Part shown: positions 1-11,073 of the stretch, piece by piece | How positions within the stretch are numbered: the stretch's first letter is position 1 | Layout: every line of letters starts with the position of its first letter | Assembly (NCBI GenBank): GCA_905250125.1 | Contig: CAJNOL010000907.1 | Coordinates: 2,165-66,164, forward strand | DNA: 64,000 bases | DNA from: Rotaria sordida | Lineage: Eukaryota > Rotifera > Eurotatoria > Philodinida > Philodinidae | Direction: 5' to 3' | Notes under the pieces: generated by a model | Database searches by the model: none | The model's input: the letters and a program-made list of their open reading frames with translations, nothing else | Told to the model about the DNA's origin: nothing | Program-made: the position numbers and the translations under genes

Positions 1-1288
1 TTCTGAATGACATTCGAATCTACTATTATCATAATAATATAATAGTAAATAATTTCTAATATCGAAAAAAAATATCATTTTTTTCTCGCTAGAAATTCTA
101 GAAGTTATGAAAAGAGTCTATGAGCGGATATTTATTTAATCAAGTTTATTAATTTGAAGCAAAAAAATTCTCGAAAATGACCTCAAGTAAAAAAAGAGAT
201 GTTCCCAGATTTTTTAAAATGTTTATAAGATATGCAATCTAGTCACGAGGGAACCCCACCAACTGATTAAAAGCTTTCTGACTCATATTTACACCATAAG
301 TAGTGCTTAGTGAGACTAGATGAATCCTAAAAGGATTTCCTTGAATGGGCCTATTTGGCTAAGATATGAACATTTCAAGTTTAAGGACGGAAATGTAGGG
401 AGATTGTCTGTTGTCCATGAATTACAATGCTAACATATATCAATATATACTTTTTTGTTGAAATGCTCATCGATAAATCGTGGAGCTGTTGAAAAAATTA
501 TGCTATGATGTTTATTTGATGATATAGCTGCTACATAAAAGAAACACCAAGATGGTAGCGAAGAGTCATGCAATCAATCGCCTTTCATCACGTGTAGTGG
601 GTGTTGAAAAGATCTATATTTTGATCCTTTTTTCGTTGGTTATCGCACTCACTAAACTATTATGTACAAACAGCTAACAACTCGTGTTTCAGTTGTCCTA
701 ACGATTTTAGTATTTGTTTTAACTTTTCTATCTATTACACCAGCGAATAAAAAGGTTTCAGGCATGTCTACACCACTCTCAGGATGATTTCGGAGAAATG
801 CGTAAAACACTTCAATCTATAAGTATTTTGAAAAGTAGATTTTTCTTTTGACACATTAACATTATAATTCATGCACAACGACCAATCTATCTACATTTTC
901 ATTCCTAAACTTGAAATGTTCATATCTTAGCCAAATAGGCCCATTCAAGGAAATCCTTTTAGGATTCATCTAGTCTCACTAAGCACTACTTATGGTGTAA
1001 ATATGAGTCAGAAAGCTTTTAATCAGTTGGTGGGGTTCCCTCGTGACTAGATTGCATATCTTATAAACATTTTAAAAAATCTGGGAACATCTCTTTTTTT
1101 ACTTGAGGTCATTTTCGAGAATTTTTTTGCTTCAAATTAATAAACTTGATTAAATAAATATCCGCTCATAGACTCTTTTCATAACTTCTAGAATTTCTAG
1201 CGAGAAAAAAATGATATTTTTTTTCGATATTAGAAATTATTTACTATTATATTATTATGATAATAGTAGATTCGAATGTCATTCAGAA
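1..1288. mobile_element. Foldback-type element with ~423-bp inverted arms
   Basis: Bases 1-423 and 866-1288 are near-perfect inverted copies. The left end TTCTGAATGACATTCG is mirrored by the right end CGAATGTCATTCAGAA. The unpaired centre (424-865) has no credible open reading frame. The left arm begins exactly at the window edge, so the true left end and any target duplication cannot be judged. Long arms, a non-coding core and no transposase fit a non-autonomous foldback element. Confidence 0.75.
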
Positions 1289-2005
1289 AATCATCGAAAA
1301 ACAAACTAAATATATTTATATCATGTAGGTTAAGAAATTCTACGAAAGAATTTGTAAGCTGTATTATATCGATTCGATATTATTGTTCGTATTTCATTAT
1401 TGCTTTAACAAATATGTTTAAGTATGATAATAATTTCTTTTCGTTACTAAGAAAACAGATCTAAAAACAATTTAGAATTTGGAACAAATCAAAAAAAATT
1501 TTTTGATAAAACTATAACGAGTTTTCATCATTTTATTGAAAGTCTTTTTAGTCTAATGAAACTACTTAATGTATTAAGATGATATTGTATCACAAGTATC
1601 AAACATGGCTGATGAATGATAGTTTATGCTTAATTGAAAAAAGGATTGACTTTTATAAAAAAAAAAGTTATACAATTAAAAGAGCGGCTTAGACACAAAT
1701 CATAATTAATGTTTTACAGAGATCGTTTTTCAACCTCTATCATGAAAAACTTAAAGTGCACACGACTTTAAGCACCTTGATATTACATTTCATCATTTTA
1801 TTTCTTCTTTCGAACATCCTATATCATACGAAAATGAGCTGAATATCGCTGAAAGAATCATAAGATTTCCTTTTCAAATTCTAATACTAAACTACAACAT
1901 AGAAATCTCCTTAGAATTTCATGTTAAGCAGTTTTCTCTTCCTCGACATCGAAAGCATTTCCTTACGATGTTTTTTTTAAAGACTACGTTACAGAAACAC
2001 TGTCT
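1289..2005. other. AT-rich stretch, nothing recognised
   Basis: Only short chance open frames and homopolymer runs are visible. I see no repeat, RNA gene or splice pattern here. Confidence 0.5.
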
Positions 2006-2125
2006 CATTTATAGTACTTTCTCATGTATGAGAGACAAAAATCTGTTCGATAATGACGATCTCTTTTCTATTTCGTTCATTGTAGTAATTCCTAATATTC
2101 CAGAGAAGTTGTCCTGGGTACTGAT
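2006..2125 (+). pseudogene. 5' fragment of the NHL-repeat gene
   Basis: This segment resembles the start of the intact NHL gene at 3560-3660. The translated stretch FIVVIPNIPEKLSW matches FIVVILNIPADVRW of the full gene, preceded by DNDDLFS versus DDDDFFS, and the flanking DNA aligns for about 100 bases. None of the NHL repeats follow. Instead the homology stops and a MITE begins at 2150. It is therefore a broken tandem duplicate of the downstream gene's 5' part. Confidence 0.6.
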
Positions 2126-2149
2126 TAGGATCGACATTTGTGTACTAGG

Positions 2150-2554
2150 CAGAGATGGGTAACTACACTATGTCCCGCTCGAACTCCACATAACTCCAGT
2201 CCTATTTTCTAAAACTCCACATCAATTTCAACTGCAGTGTGTTCCGCTCCAACCCTACACCACTCCACTCCTTTTTCATAAAATCCTACTCCAACTCCGA
2301 TTTAACTTCAATTCCAGTTGGATTTTACAAAGCTGAACTTCTGCCAAAATACTCTTAAATACACATAAGTTTTTGAACTTAATTAAATCTACGATTGATA
2401 TCAATTAGTAGCACATTAATTTATTGCTTTATAAACTTTCTCATAAAATTCAGAGATAGGCACCTCCATTCTACCCCGCTCCTACTCCATATAACCCCAC
2501 TCTTACTCTGATGAGAAAAAGCGTCAAATTCGGAGTTGGAATTGCCCATCTCTG
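2150..2554. mobile_element. MITE with hAT-like ends
   Basis: The ends CAGAGATGGGTAACT and (reverse complement) CAGAGATGGGCAATT form a terminal inverted repeat of about 15 bp. The interior is rich in ACTCCA-type motifs and non-coding. The CAGAG start is typical of hAT ends, but I could not see an 8-bp target duplication, so the superfamily is uncertain. Confidence 0.5.
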
Positions 2555-3520
2555 ATATCAACCATTTCAAAATACTTACTCTTCAGATCCTCCTGAACAT
2601 ATCCATAACATGCGAGCTTACAGAAGACTTCTCAGAACAAGTACTACATAAGGATTATAGCATGATCCTCATAGAAGATACTCATTATTTTTAGATATTC
2701 AGATTTTGACAGGGTAGATTATTTAGTCACCAAGATTCTCTTTGAGGAGCCTTATACAGTGGTTTGAAGATGGTGTTCATCAAAAGTTAAAAATAGCATT
2801 TTAAAACACTTTCTGCCTATCCCATTATCATCGTCCTTTTCCAAAGCCCATAAAATCCATAGATCCCAATGTTTGTCACTGGAGAGCTCCGTTCGGATTG
2901 ACATCCATCTTTTCAGCATTTGCAAAAGTAGAAGCCCTCTCAGATTACATAGATTCGCATGGAATCCTCTCAACTTTGTTCAGTTTCGCCTGTATCCAAG
3001 CCTTCTCATGATCTTACTCAGAGTTCATCACGGTTGTTCTTCGAAAAGCTTGACATAACTTACCAAAAGTCTTATAAAATTTCACCGGCATTCTCTATGC
3101 AAATACTTAGGAAATTCCTCGGCAGATCTACATTCATCATACAGAAAATCATGTAACCTTAAGGTTTCCTAAAAAACATAGGGATTAGGTTTGATATTTT
3201 TCTGTTCAACGATTCGATATTCTTCTCACAAGATACAGATAGAATCTTCTCTGATGTTCATATAAATGATTATTCTGCCAAAAAGATTCTGAATTCTTGC
3301 AATTCTGAAAAAAATCCTCAGATCCTTATGTTTTTCTATCAAAAACTTACATGGAATTAATATTACGCTTTCTTGGAGATTCTCCTTACAACAATCTCAA
3401 GGTGTTATTTTTATGATCAAAAAGATCTTGGCAAGAACTAGAAGTAACATAGATGTAAAAATCATTACCACATCCTTTTTTTCTCATAAGAAACTAGGAA
3501 AAGACTTTTGAATTTTTATC
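2555..3520. other. Intergenic, nothing recognised
   Basis: The open frames here are short and overlapping on both strands. No protein family, RNA or repeat boundary was recognised. The region presumably contains the promoter of the NHL gene that starts near 3527. Confidence 0.4.
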
Positions 3521-3526
3521 TGTGGA

Positions 3527-4543
3527 ATGAGCATTCTCAAAGACGAATGTCATCTTTGTAGCGCTTACTCCCACGAGAGACGAGATCCCTTCGATGACGA
3601 CGATTTCTTTTCTTTTTTGTTCATTGTAGTAATTCTCAATATTCCAGCCGATGTCCGATGGAAACAGAATGGAGTGACTGTTGCTGGAGGTCATGGACAA
3701 GGCAATGCCACCAATCAACTCTACTGGCCTTTTGGTCTCGTCGTTGATGATGATCAAACAATAGTCATCGCTGACTGCTACAATCATCGTATCATTCAAT
3801 GGAAGATGGGTGATACGTATGGACAAATAGTAGCTGGTGGCAATGGCGAAGGAAATCGATTGGACCAATTGGCTCAACCAACCGACGTGTTGATCGACAA
3901 AGAGACGGATAGTCTCATTATTTGTGATAAAGAGAATTGGCGAGTCATACGATGGTCTCGTCGTAGTGGTACAACTCAAGGAGAAATCCTCATCGATAAC
4001 ATCGATTGTTATGGATTGGCCATAGATGATCAGAGATATCTCTACATCTCTGACTACGACAAACATGAAGTAAGACGATATCAAATAGGAGACAAGAATG
4101 GAACTCTTGTAGCTGGTGACAATGGCGAAGGTGCTGGTCTCAATCAACTCAACTTTCCGACCTACATCTTTGTCGATCAACAACAGACTGTCCACGTATC
4201 AGACAGCCTCAATCATCGCGTGATGAAATGGAATAAAGGTGCAAAAGAAGGAATTGTCGTCGCTGGAGGTCAAGCCGAAGGGAATGCTCTGACACAGATG
4301 TATTATCCTAATGGACTGTTCGTCGATACATTGGGTACCATCTACGTAGCAGACTCGCTCAATTATCGAGTGATGCGTTGGCCTAAAGGAGCGAAACAGG
4401 GCACTGTCATTGTGGGTGGAAATGTCCCAGGAGCAGAAGCAAATCAGTTCAATTTTCTTGGAGGTTTGTCCTTTGATCGACATGGAAACCTCTATGTCGT
4501 CGATAATGGGAATAATCGTGTTCAACGCTTTTCAATCGAATAG
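3527..4543 (+). CDS. Six-repeat NHL beta-propeller protein
   Basis: The frame encodes six NHL repeats of about 45 residues, each ending in the pattern (V/I)(A/S/C)D....(R/E)(V/I)..(W/R). Examples are ADCYNHRIIQWKMG, SDSLNHRVMKWNKG and DNGNNRVQRFSIE at the C terminus. VAGG..G..L linkers separate the blades. NHL repeats fold into a beta-propeller used for protein or RNA binding, and the ligand here is unknown. Bdelloids carry very many such genes. The stop is at 4541-4543, and an AATAAA signal lies about 40 bases downstream. The first 40 residues look unlike a propeller. The run ttcattgtag...ccag at 3620-3650 could be a 3' splice site, in which case the ATG at 3527 would not be the true start. 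A broken copy of the 5' part lies at 2006-2125. Confidence 0.85.
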   Translation: MSILKDECHLCSAYSHERRDPFDDDDFFSFLFIVVILNIPADVRWKQNGVTVAGGHGQGNATNQLYWPFGLVVDDDQTIVIADCYNHRIIQWKMGDTYGQIVAGGNGEGNRLDQLAQPTDVLIDKETDSLIICDKENWRVIRWSRRSGTTQGEILIDNIDCYGLAIDDQRYLYISDYDKHEVRRYQIGDKNGTLVAGDNGEGAGLNQLNFPTYIFVDQQQTVHVSDSLNHRVMKWNKGAKEGIVVAGGQAEGNALTQMYYPNGLFVDTLGTIYVADSLNYRVMRWPKGAKQGTVIVGGNVPGAEANQFNFLGGLSFDRHGNLYVVDNGNNRVQRFSIE

Positions 4544-4631
4544 ACTCGTCATGATAGATTTCTTTTTTGCGTTCCTTTCGTTTCAAATAAATCACGTTGA
4601 ATTGATCAAATGAATGTCTTATTGTATTCGC

Positions 4632-4840
4632 GCGCGACCAGGAACCATCCTGGTGGAGCCGTGGCGAGCGTAACGCTCATGCACGCACAGGACAGACTCA
4701 TACCATTCATACCCTCCCCGCGAGAGACATGTCAATGAGTCTGAATAAGCCTGGTCGTGTGCCACGGACACCAAGACGATTCCTGGCCGAGTTTTTAGGG
4801 CCTACCCGGAAGGCCTGTAACTAACAGGGACCTAACCTCA
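4632..4840. other. GC-rich segment with several hairpins (possible structured RNA or repeat)
   Basis: This block is conspicuously GC-rich within AT-rich surroundings. Perfect stems are visible: CCAGGA-acca-TCCTGG, GAGCG-taa-CGCTC, GACTCAT...ATGAGTC (about 40 bases apart), GGCC-tacccggaa-GGCC and CTGT...ACAG. There is no open frame across it. I cannot assign it to tRNA, rRNA or a known ribozyme. It could be a structured RNA gene or a piece of a transposon. Confidence 0.4.
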
Positions 4841-5360
4841 ATGTACATGACTCATCCACTCTCTACTAACACTCACTTTTCTTAGTCTCACCCTAACCCC
4901 TCAATCTCACTACCTATTCTCATCTCAAAAAAAAAATTACTTACCGTGTCTGATGTTAATGACGCGATGATATTGATAGCTGAAAGAAACAGAAAAAAAA
5001 ATTTAATCAATGTTATTTAATGAAATAGAATGAGATGACTTACCCTAATGTTATCTTTTTCTTCATTGTTTATTCCCTAAAATAAAATAAAAAATAATAA
5101 AAAGATCAAAGGAGGCCTTACGCCGCCATCCTTATGATCGTAAAATAAAAAAAAAGTAAAACTGATACCTACATTTTATTTTATTGTCTGGTTTGTTGTT
5201 GAATTGTTTCATATTGTTTGGTTGAAGCCAATCTAAAACAGAAAAGAAAAATGATTATTATTTGATTCAAAAATTTGAATGATTTTACATAGAAAATCAT
5301 TCGTATATATACCTTGAAAAATCATTTTTTTCTCTCGTCGAAAATGATATACATATTTAA
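4841..5360 (-). other. Possible spliced minus-strand transcript (splice signals only)
   Basis: On the minus strand, splice-like signals occur in the right order. There is a donor at CAAG|GTATAT (about 5312), an acceptor TTTTAG (about 5235), a donor at TGTAGGTATC, an acceptor TTTTAG|GGAATAAAC, a donor GTAAGT (about 5040), an acceptor TTTCAG and a donor GTAAGT (about 4940). The predicted exons are only 30-65 bases long. No continuous reading frame joins all of them, so this may be untranslated sequence or chance. Confidence 0.25.
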
Positions 5361-7115
5361 TTGTACATGTTGATCATTGATCGTCAATGATAACAACATG
5401 AACAATGACTTATGGACGAGAGAAAGACAAAAAAAAAAGAAAATTCCTCTCTTCACATATATTTCTTTTTTCTTTCCTTTCTCTCTTGTTAATATTAACA
5501 TATATAATGATTTATTTATGAATTTTTTTAGATTGTATCTCATTTGGAATGAAAATGGAATTGTTTTGTTTATTTTTATTAATGATACTCAATAACAACA
5601 TTTATGTATAATTATTTTATTTGCTATGATAAAATACAAAATATATTACATCAGACGAACTATTACTTAAGTAGACATACTTAATGTTAAAAACTGTTGA
5701 TTCAATTTCATAGACTATCGAAAAAAACAAAACAATGGAAGTTTTTAAACATTTAAATTTTTACAATAATATTCTTTTTGGATGAACATATCTAAATATC
5801 AACAAAATTTTAGATCAAAATAATCCATTACAGAAGTTTGAAAAAATCTTTCTTTGTTAGGTGGATTTATTACAACAGAAAAGAATGAAACAAGATATAT
5901 TCTTCTTTTGAATAAAAATTTATTTATATCGACATATCTATTCTATACACATCAAGATCAACAATTTGTTATTCATGTACAAGTATGTATTAATCAATGA
6001 AGAAAAAAGATTAAAATATATATATATAATAATGTTTTTAGTGATTTGGAGAATTTTATGTTTAATGAATAATGTTGATAAATCCATGTGTACAATTAAT
6101 TTAACTAATAATTAAACAACAACATTGTCAGATTTCTTCATTATTATTATTTTCATCATCAGCATATGATTAATAGTCTATTACTTGATTTATTATTCAA
6201 TACAACTATTAAAACGAAAATATGAATTAATACTATACCAAATTCGGAAACATTTTAATATTAATAAAAATGAATATGTATTAGATGACAATATTGTTAT
6301 AACGAACAAAATATTAACATATATAATTAGTATTTAATTGGAATGGAATATAAGAGAAATTAAATGAAAATTAATATTAATTTTACAATGTTATTAAATA
6401 TTATTCAATGAAATATATTTTACTAGTCAAAAAGAAAAAATTATAGCGTCTGTTGAGTTACTTGTGAAAATATTCTGTCGTTAATAGACTTGAACAATGT
6501 TATTATCGGAAAAGCTAGATTTACAAATATATATATATATATTATAAAATGATCTAATCTCACAAGTTCGATATTTTTTCTAAGGCTTTACTGGTCATAT
6601 ACTTAAGAAAAAAACTATGTATACTTTTTCTATAAACATTGTTTGATTGTTCGATACAATAGCAAAGTCTGAATACGAACTCGCTTCTCAGCAATTAAAC
6701 AATAGTTTTCAAAAAGAATGCAAAATTTTTTTTCTACTTGTTTATCAGTCGAATAAAATCATTAGAAAAACATTATCGAGTGTAACAAGTTTTGATACCT
6801 TTGACGTATTTCAATTTTCATAGACTATTAAGGAATTCTTCTCGTACTGAACCAGGGTTGCCAGATCGAAAAGTTAGAAATCAAAATGTTTTAACCAAAA
6901 TTCGAAAAAAGTTCGGAAAGCAGTTGTTTTACTATCAAATATATATACCACCTTTTTTAGGGACATATGTGTTGCTCTATCAACATTTTGTGCAAAAATT
7001 GTTGCCGATATACTTATTTCTTTCTTCAATCTCACTTAAATTCACATCTGAATCATCATCTTCATCATTCATGACTGAATTTAATTCAGGATAACAAGAG
7101 ACAATTTTCATGTAA
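5361..7115. other. Very AT-rich intergenic DNA
   Basis: Long A/T tracts and (TA)n near 6520-6545 dominate. No gene, hairpin or repeat end was recognised. Confidence 0.5.
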
Positions 7116-7116
7116 A

Positions 7117-7349
7117 AAAAATGCGGAAACCTCGGATTTAAATCCGAGAGTTATGTGTACTTCAAAAAGTGGATGAGACAGAGGAGTCATTCTAGAATGT
7201 GTGGACATCAACACTGTCCTGGCAAACCTTTTGTATAAACACTTGATTTCTATTGGCTACTGCTCAACCAATAGGATTTGGAGGCAGATACACCTCAGAT
7301 TTGAACTCTTCACCTTGATTTACCCTAAGAAACTCGTTTTTCCTATAAG
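7117..7349 (+). repeat. Dispersed repeat, copy 1
   Basis: About 230 bases beginning GGAAACCTCGGATTTAAATC and ending near TTTTTCCTATAA are closely repeated in the same orientation at 46163-46398. Both copies lie beside a TGTGGG tract. Confidence 0.8.
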
Positions 7350-7550
7350 GGGTGGGTGTGGGTGTGGGTGCGGGTGTTAGTGTGGGTGTGGGCGTGGTTC
7401 TCATAGAAGATAGGATCCCACACCCACACCTCACATCCACCCACACCCCACACCTACCCACACACCCACATCTACCCACACCCCATACCTACCCACACAC
7501 CCACATCTACCCACACCCCACACCTACCCACACACCCACACCCTTCAGAT
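7350..7550. repeat. Telomere-like tract, TGTGGG then CCCACA
   Basis: (TGTGGG)n-type sequence occupies 7350-7397. A non-repetitive spacer of about 25 bases follows, then (CCCACA)n-type sequence with variants such as CCTACC up to about 7545. TGTGGG is the telomere repeat known from bdelloid rotifers. The polarity is head-to-head, so this is interstitial DNA, not a chromosome end. Confidence 0.85.
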
Positions 7551-7725
7551 TTTAGTAATAACTGATAGCGTATGTTGTTCCTTGTAAATATAAAAAATTG
7601 AGAACTTGATTATAATAAAGTTATGAGATGCACGGTGGAATAATATAACATTATATAATTAGTCAAACAGATAAATGTGTTAGTAAATTTTACTTTTTTG
7701 AAAACAATTTGACTAATATGATGTC

Positions 7726-7912
7726 CTATGGGATGGGATGGGATGCAAGTTTTTAGAAGTATCCCATCCCATGGGACAGAAGCTTTTTGAAGGTTGTTCC
7801 ATCCCATCTGGGATAGAAAATTTTGAAAGATATTCCATTCCATGGGACAATTTATGGCAGTTCATTCCATGGGACGGTTTTTTCTGTCCCATTCCATCCC
7901 ATGAGGTGCTCT
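7726..7912. repeat. Degenerate minisatellite around CCCATGGGAC
   Basis: Five or more imperfect units of about 30-40 bases share the palindromic core ATCCCATGGGAC, separated by spacers such as TTTTTGAAG. It is non-coding. The short open frames across it are by-products of the repeat. Confidence 0.65.
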
Positions 7913-8861
7913 GTTACCGATCCTTTGAAGAATGCATGCTTTTTCACTGATGAAATGTGGTCTGAACACTCAAAAGTATCTCTTCGACGGCATAGTTTTC
8001 ATTGAGTGCTAAAGAATTCAACAAATGTCGAGTAATGGAAATTAACTGTCCGATGGTATTAAATTTCCTCGAGGACTCGAAAATCGAGACCTCACGAGAA
8101 AATTAAAACTCGCATGAGAAAAAAAGATTTTGAAAATGTTTGAAGCACTCGACACATCCATCGTATGTATTGTGGAGTTCGCTCTGGAGGTGACTATAGG
8201 TAACTTCATTTTCGTTATAGTATAATGAAGAGGACCACTTCCATTTCACAGTTCTCAGACACTGTTGCTAGATCTTTAGTTTATGTATACTGATCAGTTT
8301 ATTTAGCTGGATTCCGAAGTGTGATATATACAGGTCCTCACCGTCACCCTCATCCACTCTCACTGTGACAAAATCTAATAAATCTGTTAATGACATCAAT
8401 GTTCAAGGTTAGATATAGAATCTGGATAGAAACTTTACACGATAAAATAGAGCACGCCAGGCGTTTTTAATATATAGTGATCTTTTCTAATGAACAGCAT
8501 TTTACGAACTTCTTCTCCTTCCGTTCATTTCAGCCATAAGTAGTTCGACTCAATCTAAAAATCGGGATTAAGACATGTCTTGGTGTGCTCTAGGTTCGAC
8601 ACTTCCAATAATCTACTATTCTCATATAGACATTCTTTTTCAATTCCTAACATACACTTGTTATCTACGAAGTATAATACAAAGATGAATTTCTTCTTTG
8701 AAAAATCATCTCTTTCGTCATTTATACTTGCTCATTCCATTCTCAAGATATGTATTCAGATCAAACTAGATATTGATGATAGATTTATTCAAGAATGTAT
8801 TATACTAGTGTATAGTAAAGAATAAAAATTGTATGATCCGAGTGCTGATTCGAAGTGTCAA
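7913..8861. other. Intergenic, downstream of the D8C gene
   Basis: No family-level match, RNA or repeat was recognised. The minus-strand gene ends at 8862. Confidence 0.4.
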
Positions 8862-11073
8862 TCAGGCTGTGCAATAACGAAGATTGCAAGAAGGTGGAGC
8901 AGAAAGGTAATAGACAAAGTAATTCAGACAATTGGTCACGAAGATTCTAGTTTGCTAATTGCAACCGCCATAGTAGTTGGAAAAGCATATTGTGGTTGTC
9001 TTTGTTTCGCCCACTTGCATTGGAAGTGTGTCATTGAGATAGCTTGGATACGTCGTGCCACAACGACCCGTCATCAGACTCGACGAAGCTAGTTGAGTAC
9101 CGGCTGCTCCACTAAATCGAACCCATTTTGGAGCTGCGAATTCTAAGTTATCACACATGTTAGTTGATTGAGTATATGCTACGTTGCGTGTCGGATCAGA
9201 ATTGACAACATGGCTATAGCATTGAGTTGGGAGTGTAGTTGGCACGACTAGGAGGAAAAGTTATGAAAAACTAATTCTTTCTGATAAACGAATATATCGA
9301 AGATTCAAAAGTGTTATTCTTTACTAGCCTCTCTAATGACAAACTTGAAGAGTAGCTTTACTGTCACCCTCGATAACGATGTTTATCAAGACACTATATA
9401 TCTCTAGAACGTGAATAGTTGATGAACAATACACGTTTATATAGAAGAAAGATGAATACAGAAAAGACAAATATGTAGAGAAAGAGATTGAGAAGGAAAG
9501 ATGAAGTAAAAATAACAATGAAAGAGTAACATCAATAGTGACGCAGCTTCCTTGCCTAATATGATAGATTCCATACTCTGGTCACAACAAAAGTGACAGA
9601 ACAACTTGAAGAGTAGTCTGTTGTAGAAATTTGTTTCTTTAAGCTTATTGGTGTGATAGATGACTCATTCATATTTTGTGCATAATTGTCTCTCTATATA
9701 CATATCAACGATTTCTGATTCCTTCTGTTGTCTACGGTATCTCTCTACCGACGGCAAAACGCTTGCGAATGGTATTTTCGATCTAGAACATCGAGAATAC
9801 AATCAAAAAGAATTTTCTTGGATATATTTAGATAGCGCAAGAAAAGCTGTACAAAATGATAATAAAATGTTAATATGAAGGTACAACATGCGAATATCCT
9901 GTTTGAGTCTTTTTGATACATGATCGAACAACATTTAATGACAAGTTACTACAGGATGAGTAAAAATATTTTTCCAGAGAGTAATACTGTGATTTTAAAT
10001 AGAGTCAATAGCAAATTTTATATCAAATGAAAGCGCGTCAAAACGGGTTTTATCGGTATTAAATGGTAAGGGTTCTACAAAACTTCTTATATCAAACATA
10101 ACAAATCTCTAGAAACAGGTTGCATAAAATGGTTTTTGTGGAAGTAATGCTGTGATTTTAAATATGGTCAATGATAAATTTTATATCAAATGAAGGCACG
10201 TCAAAAATGGGATTTATCAGTATTAAATGGTAATAATTCTGTCAATCTTTTTATATCAAACATAATTCATTTCTAGAAATTTGTTATATTTTATATAAAA
10301 AGATTGACAGAACACTTATTATTTAATACTGATATATCCCATTTTTGACGCGCTTCCATTTGATATAAAATTTTCTACTGACTCTATTTAAAATCACAGC
10401 GTTACTCTCTGGAAAAATATTTTTACTCATCCTGTAGTAACTTGTCATTAAATGTTGTTCGATCATGTATCAAAAAGATTCAAACAGTATATTCGCATGT
10501 TGTACCTTCATATTAACATTTTATTACCATTTTGTACAGCTTTTCTTGCACTATCTAAATATATCCAAGAAAATTCTTTTTGATTGTATTCTCGATGTTT
10601 TAGATCGAAAATACCATTCGCAAGCGTTTTGTCGTCGATAGTCTGTATATTAGATTTCACTCTATTACTGCACCCAACGATCACTTCACTTACTTGCATT
10701 ACAAGTTATAACACCCAAGCTGATAGGCACACAGATTGGTTGAGAACAACATGTACTGGATAAACAAATACTACCACTTGATGAACAGAAAATATTGTCA
10801 GTACACGGTTCAAAAAGTGAACAAGAAATTGAAGGAGCGCAGAATGTTTGATTGGTCAGTGGAACCGTGTAGGCATAGCATGTCTGTGAACAAGAACTGT
10901 TTCTTGATGAACAGAGTGGAACCGAACATCCAGATGTTGTTCGAATTGTTTGACCTAAGAAAACAAATGTAATTTGAGATCCTAACTGTATTTCTTTGAA
11001 TGCAGTACTTACTGACAACTGGTTGGAGGAGAAGAAGAACAGCGAGTACGACAAATGGTAGAAGCATTGCCAT
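8862..11073 (-). pseudogene. Secreted Cys-rich protein with D8C domain; nonsense codon in D8C
   Basis: I model three exons: 11073-11013, 10954-10694 and 9247-8862. All joins are phase-compatible, with GTAAGT donors at both exon ends. Exon 1 is a signal peptide (MAMLLPFVVLAVLLLLQ). Exon 2 is Cys- and Ser-rich with NSS and NQT sequons. Exon 3 is a D8C domain of the uromodulin/GP2/OIT3 type, with the hallmarks WVRFSGAAGTQ, RCGTTYPSYLN and, after the break, FVTNC, FVYYL and PPSCNLRYC. D8C proteins are secreted or surface glycoproteins. An in-frame TAG at 8955-8957 interrupts the domain, where the family commonly has an aromatic residue (TGG to TAG would explain it). Intron 2 (about 1.45 kb) contains a TA-flanked foldback element. 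I see no donor that would splice around the stop, so this is a pseudogene, unless the TAG is an assembly error or an allele. Confidence 0.7.
9748..10638. mobile_element. TA-flanked foldback MITE inside an intron
   Basis: The arms are inverted copies. The left end CCGACGGCAAAACGCTTGCG is mirrored by the right end, which reads outward-in as TCGACGACAAAACGCTTGCG. Each side is flanked by TA (9746-9747 and 10639-10640), fitting a Tc1/mariner-type duplication. The arms exceed 250 bp and the centre has no transposase. It sits within intron 2 of the minus-strand D8C gene. Confidence 0.7.

Noticed and set aside
3494-4195. 233-codon minus-strand frame opposite the NHL gene
   Set aside because: It is a shadow of the NHL coding strand and has no features of its own.
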